Shown piece by piece: positions 31,718 to 34,124 of a stretch of DNA of 34,124 bases. Source of the stretch: Candidatus Intestinimonas merdavium (GTDB lineage: Bacteria; Bacillota; Clostridia; Oscillospirales; Oscillospiraceae); NCBI GenBank assembly GCA_019115785.1, contig DXCX01000049.1:1-34124 (forward strand). Direction: 5' to 3'. How positions within the stretch are numbered: position 1 is the first letter of the stretch; each line of letters begins with the position of its first letter. The notes beneath the pieces were generated by a model, which made no database searches, was not told the origin of the DNA, and saw only the letters and a program-made list of their open reading frames with translations. Both the position numbers and the translations under genes were made by a program.

Positions 31718-31747
31718 TATTTTATGGATTGACAGCGAGGTGTTCTG

Positions 31748-32410
31748 ATGAAAAACAGTTTTTATGCAGAGTTGTCCAGAAGATTAGCCGAAAGCGGCAT
31801 TGAATCAGTAAGTAAAGAGGGCGCACAGTTAGAGATTCTCCTCCACGCCCAACCTGTCCTCTATGTATCACCGGGAAACGACATTTTTCTATTGCCCGCC
31901 GGCAGTAAAAATGAGGAGGCCAGTGAACTGTACCATCAGGTAGCTGTGGTAGCGGATGAGGTATACGAATATGTGGAGGCAATGCAGGGCACCCCCATCC
32001 TTCACGCCAGTGGCCTGAATGAGGAATTCCATCTGCTGGCTGATTTCGGCGGCGCGGTGCTGGCCGGACGAGAGCGGGAAAACGGCCAAGGGTATCAGTT
32101 CGTCACCTGGACTTGGGATTATGGCCGGCGGGGTGTCAGTCACGGTCACTACTACGAGGGAGACTTTCAAAGCGCCAAACAGGACTTTGCTGTCCGCTCC
32201 GGCCTGATCTCCAAGGCCCAGCTCTTCTCACCGGAACAGCTGACGGAGCTGTACCGGGCTACAGACTTTCTGCTGGAGGAAGGCCCTGCGCCGGAGGAAA
32301 AACATCTGAGGGCGATCCAGGAAGCCAGAACAAAAATCGAGTATGTTGTCCCGGATCTCCAGGACAGATTGGAGCAAGGACAGGAGCAGGAACCACAAAT
32401 GAATTTATGA
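31748..32410 (+). CDS. Conserved-type hypothetical protein of conjugative elements
   Basis: A 220-residue soluble protein that I do not recognise by name. It begins KNSFYAELSRRLAESGIESV, has a mixed alpha/beta middle (VLYVSPGNDIFLLPAG, LADFGGAVLAGRERENGQGY, FVTWTWDYGRRGVSHGHYYE) and a charged helical end. Proteins of this look accompany ArdA and relaxase genes in Clostridia conjugative elements, which is recollection, not a search. No signal peptide or membrane segment. GAGG precedes ATG 31748 at about 7 nt. It is followed by a strong terminator, so it is a separate unit from the ardA pair. Confidence 0.75.
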   Translation: MKNSFYAELSRRLAESGIESVSKEGAQLEILLHAQPVLYVSPGNDIFLLPAGSKNEEASELYHQVAVVADEVYEYVEAMQGTPILHASGLNEEFHLLADFGGAVLAGRERENGQGYQFVTWTWDYGRRGVSHGHYYEGDFQSAKQDFAVRSGLISKAQLFSPEQLTELYRATDFLLEEGPAPEEKHLRAIQEARTKIEYVVPDLQDRLEQGQEQEPQMNL

Positions 32411-32420
32411 CCACAGCGAC

Positions 32421-32470
32421 AAGCGGGGGCCGTATCTGCCATCGAGCAGGATACGGCCCCCGCTTTTTTC
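32421..32470 (+). terminator. Terminator after the 220-residue protein gene
   Basis: A 16-bp perfect stem (AAGCGGGGGCCGTATC 32421-32436 with 32450-32465) followed by TTTTCGTTTT. Confidence 0.9.
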
Positions 32471-32492
32471 GTTTTGAGAGGAGAAGTCAGGT

Positions 32493-32774
32493 ATGATCAG
32501 AAAGAATGAATATAGTTGCCTGCCCCATGCTGCTGCAGTTGCACAGATGCAGGCGATCTCCATCCTTCGCCGGGTGCAGGCCAGAGTTGCGCCTGCCTGT
32601 TCTCCGGAACCGCCGCAGAAAACGGTCTGTCATCAGTTTCCCCGCTGTGAGGGGTGCCCCTACCCCGCCCACGGTTTCCTCTGTTGGGGCAGTGAGGAGG
32701 ACTGTATGCGCACCAGGGTGAAAAAACTGAATGAAAAGGAGACGGAGCATGAGAATCAAAGCGGCCTTGTATAA
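32493..32774 (+). CDS. Small cysteine-rich protein upstream of ardA
   Basis: A 93-residue protein with seven cysteines, four clustered as a potential metal site (CEGCPYPAHGFLCWGSEEDC, about residues 52-71). The N-terminal half is helical and basic. GAGAGGAG lies 9 nt before the ATG. It overlaps the start of ardA by 26 nt in another frame, so the two are probably translated in a coupled way. Function unknown; an accessory or DNA-binding role in the mobile element is only a guess. Confidence 0.65.
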   Translation: MIRKNEYSCLPHAAAVAQMQAISILRRVQARVAPACSPEPPQKTVCHQFPRCEGCPYPAHGFLCWGSEEDCMRTRVKKLNEKETEHENQSGLV

Positions 32775-33948
32775 TGCCGAGCATCTGGAATACGGGCTTG
32801 TTAGCATTCCCTTTCCCATCCCACAGGATGAGTACAGCGAAACGGTCAGGATGCTGGAGGCACTGGACATCGGAGGACCGAGGGCAAGGGACTGCACGGT
32901 GGAGGAGATCGAGGGCAGCGTTCCCAGCCTGAAGTGCCTGGAAGGGCGCAAAATCAATGTGGACGAGCTGGACTACCTGGCCAAGCGGCTGGACAGCTTT
33001 ACCGATGGGGAACTGGCTCAGTTCCAGGGTATGGCGGTAAAGATGGGCCTGAACGACATGACCGACCTCATCAACCTGACCTTCTGCTGTCAGGAGGCTA
33101 CGGTCATTACGGATTTTTCTGACCTGGAACAGATTGGCCGGGATCACTATATGAATCTTCACGGCGGCTGTGCCTCCATGGAGGAGTTGGAGCAGTTGGA
33201 CGGTGTGGAAACCGCCCTGCTCCTGATCTCGGAAAACGAGGGCACTGTCACCCCATACGGGGTGGTCTACGACAACGGGATGCAGCTCAGCCAGGGCTAC
33301 CAGGGCAGAAACTTTCCGGCGTATCTCTATGAGGACAGCCTGCTGACGGTAACCCTGCGCCCCATTCACGCAGACGCCAACGACAGCCAGGCGGTCTGGC
33401 TGTACCTTCCCACATCGGAACTTCAGATAGAGCGGATGCTCTGTCGGGATGGGATGGAAAGCGAAGATTTTGCGAGGTTGGAGATTCAGGCAAATAATTT
33501 GCCTGCCGCCATTCAGACAGTCTGTGACTTGGAACTGGAGAGCGTCTTTGACCTCAACGCCATGTGCGCCGCCATCTCCACGCTGACGCAGGCGGATCGC
33601 CTCAAGTTGGATGCCGCAGCGGGCTTTGCCAAACCGGAAAGCGTCGCTGAGATCTGCCGCTTGGCGGAAAATTTAGATCTGTTCGATTTCGTCCCCAATG
33701 TGCACACCCCGGAGGAGTACGGCAGATACATGATCCAGAACTCCGGCCAGTTCAGCTACGACAGCGATCTGGACGAGTTCTACGATTACGGGAAGTACGG
33801 GCGCCGGTGTATGGAGCAAAACCAGGGGATGTTTTGGTGCCCCCTGACAAGGGTAACTTTACAGGTGTCCGAATCCCCGGCAGATATTGCTTCGGCAGTA
33901 TCTGCCGGGGACTTCTTTTTGTCTCACGCACCCTTGGCCGTGGGCTGA
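32749..33948 (+). CDS. ardA: Antirestriction protein ArdA, C-terminus replaced
   Basis: ArdA-family DNA mimic; such acidic proteins inhibit type I restriction enzymes and protect incoming conjugative DNA. The family start MRIKAALYNAEHLEYGLVSI and the core CLEGRKINVDELDYLAKRLD, DLINLTFCCQEATVITDFSD, NLDLFDFVP and TPEEYGRYMIQNSGQFSYDS followed by DLDEFYDYGKYG are plain, and the protein is strongly acidic. After GMF (base 33834) the usual ending, from memory of the family TERGYISYHGT then an acidic tail, is missing; the frame instead continues for 37 unrelated codons through a terminator hairpin. ATG 32749 is chosen (AAGGAG 7 nt upstream) over ATG 32731. Overlaps the recombinase gene by 25 nt at its end. 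Probably truncated but possibly still active. Confidence 0.88.
   Translation: MRIKAALYNAEHLEYGLVSIPFPIPQDEYSETVRMLEALDIGGPRARDCTVEEIEGSVPSLKCLEGRKINVDELDYLAKRLDSFTDGELAQFQGMAVKMGLNDMTDLINLTFCCQEATVITDFSDLEQIGRDHYMNLHGGCASMEELEQLDGVETALLLISENEGTVTPYGVVYDNGMQLSQGYQGRNFPAYLYEDSLLTVTLRPIHADANDSQAVWLYLPTSELQIERMLCRDGMESEDFARLEIQANNLPAAIQTVCDLELESVFDLNAMCAAISTLTQADRLKLDAAAGFAKPESVAEICRLAENLDLFDFVPNVHTPEEYGRYMIQNSGQFSYDSDLDEFYDYGKYGRRCMEQNQGMFWCPLTRVTLQVSESPADIASAVSAGDFFLSHAPLAVG
33874..33920 (+). terminator. Terminator inside the ardA tail
   Basis: A 13-bp perfect stem (TCCCCGGCAGATA 33874-33886 with 33899-33911) followed by cttctttttgtc. It lies within the last 25 codons of the ardA frame, which supports that those codons are not native to ardA. 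Confidence 0.75.
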
Positions 33949-34124
33949 ACTTCCGGCTGGGTGAGCTCCACGCAGCCAATGTCGTTGTAGTAGATCTCCA
34001 CTGTCTGCTGGGCGTGCTTGCTCCACTTCACGTCCTTTTCGTGTACCACGATCTTTTGAATGAACAGCCGAAGCAGCTCCGGCGTCAGCTCCTGGATGTC
34101 CGTGTACCGCTTTGCCAGTGAGAT
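33924..34124 (-). CDS. Large serine recombinase, C-terminal fragment (DUF4368-type)
   Basis: The last 66 residues of a gene that continues beyond the window. The reading RYTDIQELTPELLRLFIQKI then VVHEKDVKWSKHAQQTVEIY and YNDIG matches the C-terminal DUF4368 region of large serine recombinases of the TndX/TnpX kind that integrate and excise Clostridia transposons and conjugative elements. The catalytic N-terminus is outside the window. Its stop at 33924 overlaps the end of the ardA frame. In such elements the recombinase gene usually ends close to one element end, which fits the break in ardA 90 nt away. Confidence 0.85.
   Translation of the reverse strand: MSLAKRYTDIQELTPELLRLFIQKIVVHEKDVKWSKHAQQTVEIYYNDIGCVELTQPEVQPTAKGA

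Larger units (their letters stand above)
31510..34124. mobile_element. Accessory region adjoining ssrA, conjugative-element-like
   Basis: From the ssrA 3' end onward the genes are of conjugative-element type (an uncharacterised protein, a Cys-rich small protein, ArdA) and a large serine recombinase C-terminus at the window edge. The 3' end of ssrA is a well-known integration site for elements. No integrase for the ssrA site and no duplicate of the ssrA end are visible here, since the region runs past the window. Confidence 0.6.

Noticed and set aside
33835-34121. Frameshift in ardA with continuation in another plus-strand frame (33807-34121)
   Set aside because: The alternative frame shows no ArdA-like sequence and is antisense to the recombinase; insertion or replacement explains the break better.
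1-34124. CRISPR arrays, rRNA operons and insertion sequences
   Set aside because: No regularly spaced direct repeats, no rRNA-like stretches and no transposase genes were seen in the window.

Overview
The window looks like the chromosome of a GC-rich, low-sporulation-type Clostridia, most plausibly an Oscillospiraceae gut anaerobe of the Flavonifractor/Intestinimonas/Pseudoflavonifractor kind. This is inferred from high GC with strong third-position bias, good Shine-Dalgarno sites, sigma-A promoters, anaerobe peroxide defence (reverse rubrerythrin plus rubredoxin), a DUF1540 protein, a MurR/MurQ/AnmK recycling set and Clostridia-type conjugative-element genes. No 16S or other phylogenetic marker was searched.

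Layout. 1-5.9 kb: housekeeping and small regulators (MATE efflux pump, murC, CCA-adding enzyme, TetR regulator, DegV). 5.9-8.6 kb: a chemoreceptor with a roughly 260-nt structured leader. 8.6-14.9 kb: a three-gene operon read leftwards (TetR regulator, MMPL/RND-type exporter, 1050-residue GLUG/coiled-coil membrane-anchored surface protein) with a consensus promoter and a perfect 18-bp palindrome in its leader. 14.9-20.0 kb: a complete five-gene family-5 peptide-type ABC importer. 20.0-24.5 kb: an AmiE/YbbE-like serine hydrolase and a MurR/RpiR regulator facing murQ-anmK; this set probably recycles cell-wall MurNAc and may work with the importer. 24.5-29.9 kb: small hypothetical, membrane, DUF1540, rubredoxin/rubrerythrin, AAA+ and zinc-ribbon/Ig-like genes. 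29.9-31.5 kb: smpB, a cyclophilin and the tmRNA gene ssrA (trans-translation). 31.5 kb to the end: accessory DNA abutting the 3' end of ssrA, with conjugative-element genes including ardA.

The points most worth a second look are: the TetR-MMPL-GLUG operon, whose surface protein has two beta-helix blocks flanking a long coiled-coil; the serine hydrolase whose well-placed Shine-Dalgarno leads to an ACG codon, followed by an in-frame antisense relic of an oligopeptide-ABC ATPase C-terminus; candidate operators shared by the muropeptide genes; and an ardA gene that loses its family C-terminus exactly where the end of a large-serine-recombinase element begins, suggesting an element nested inside another.
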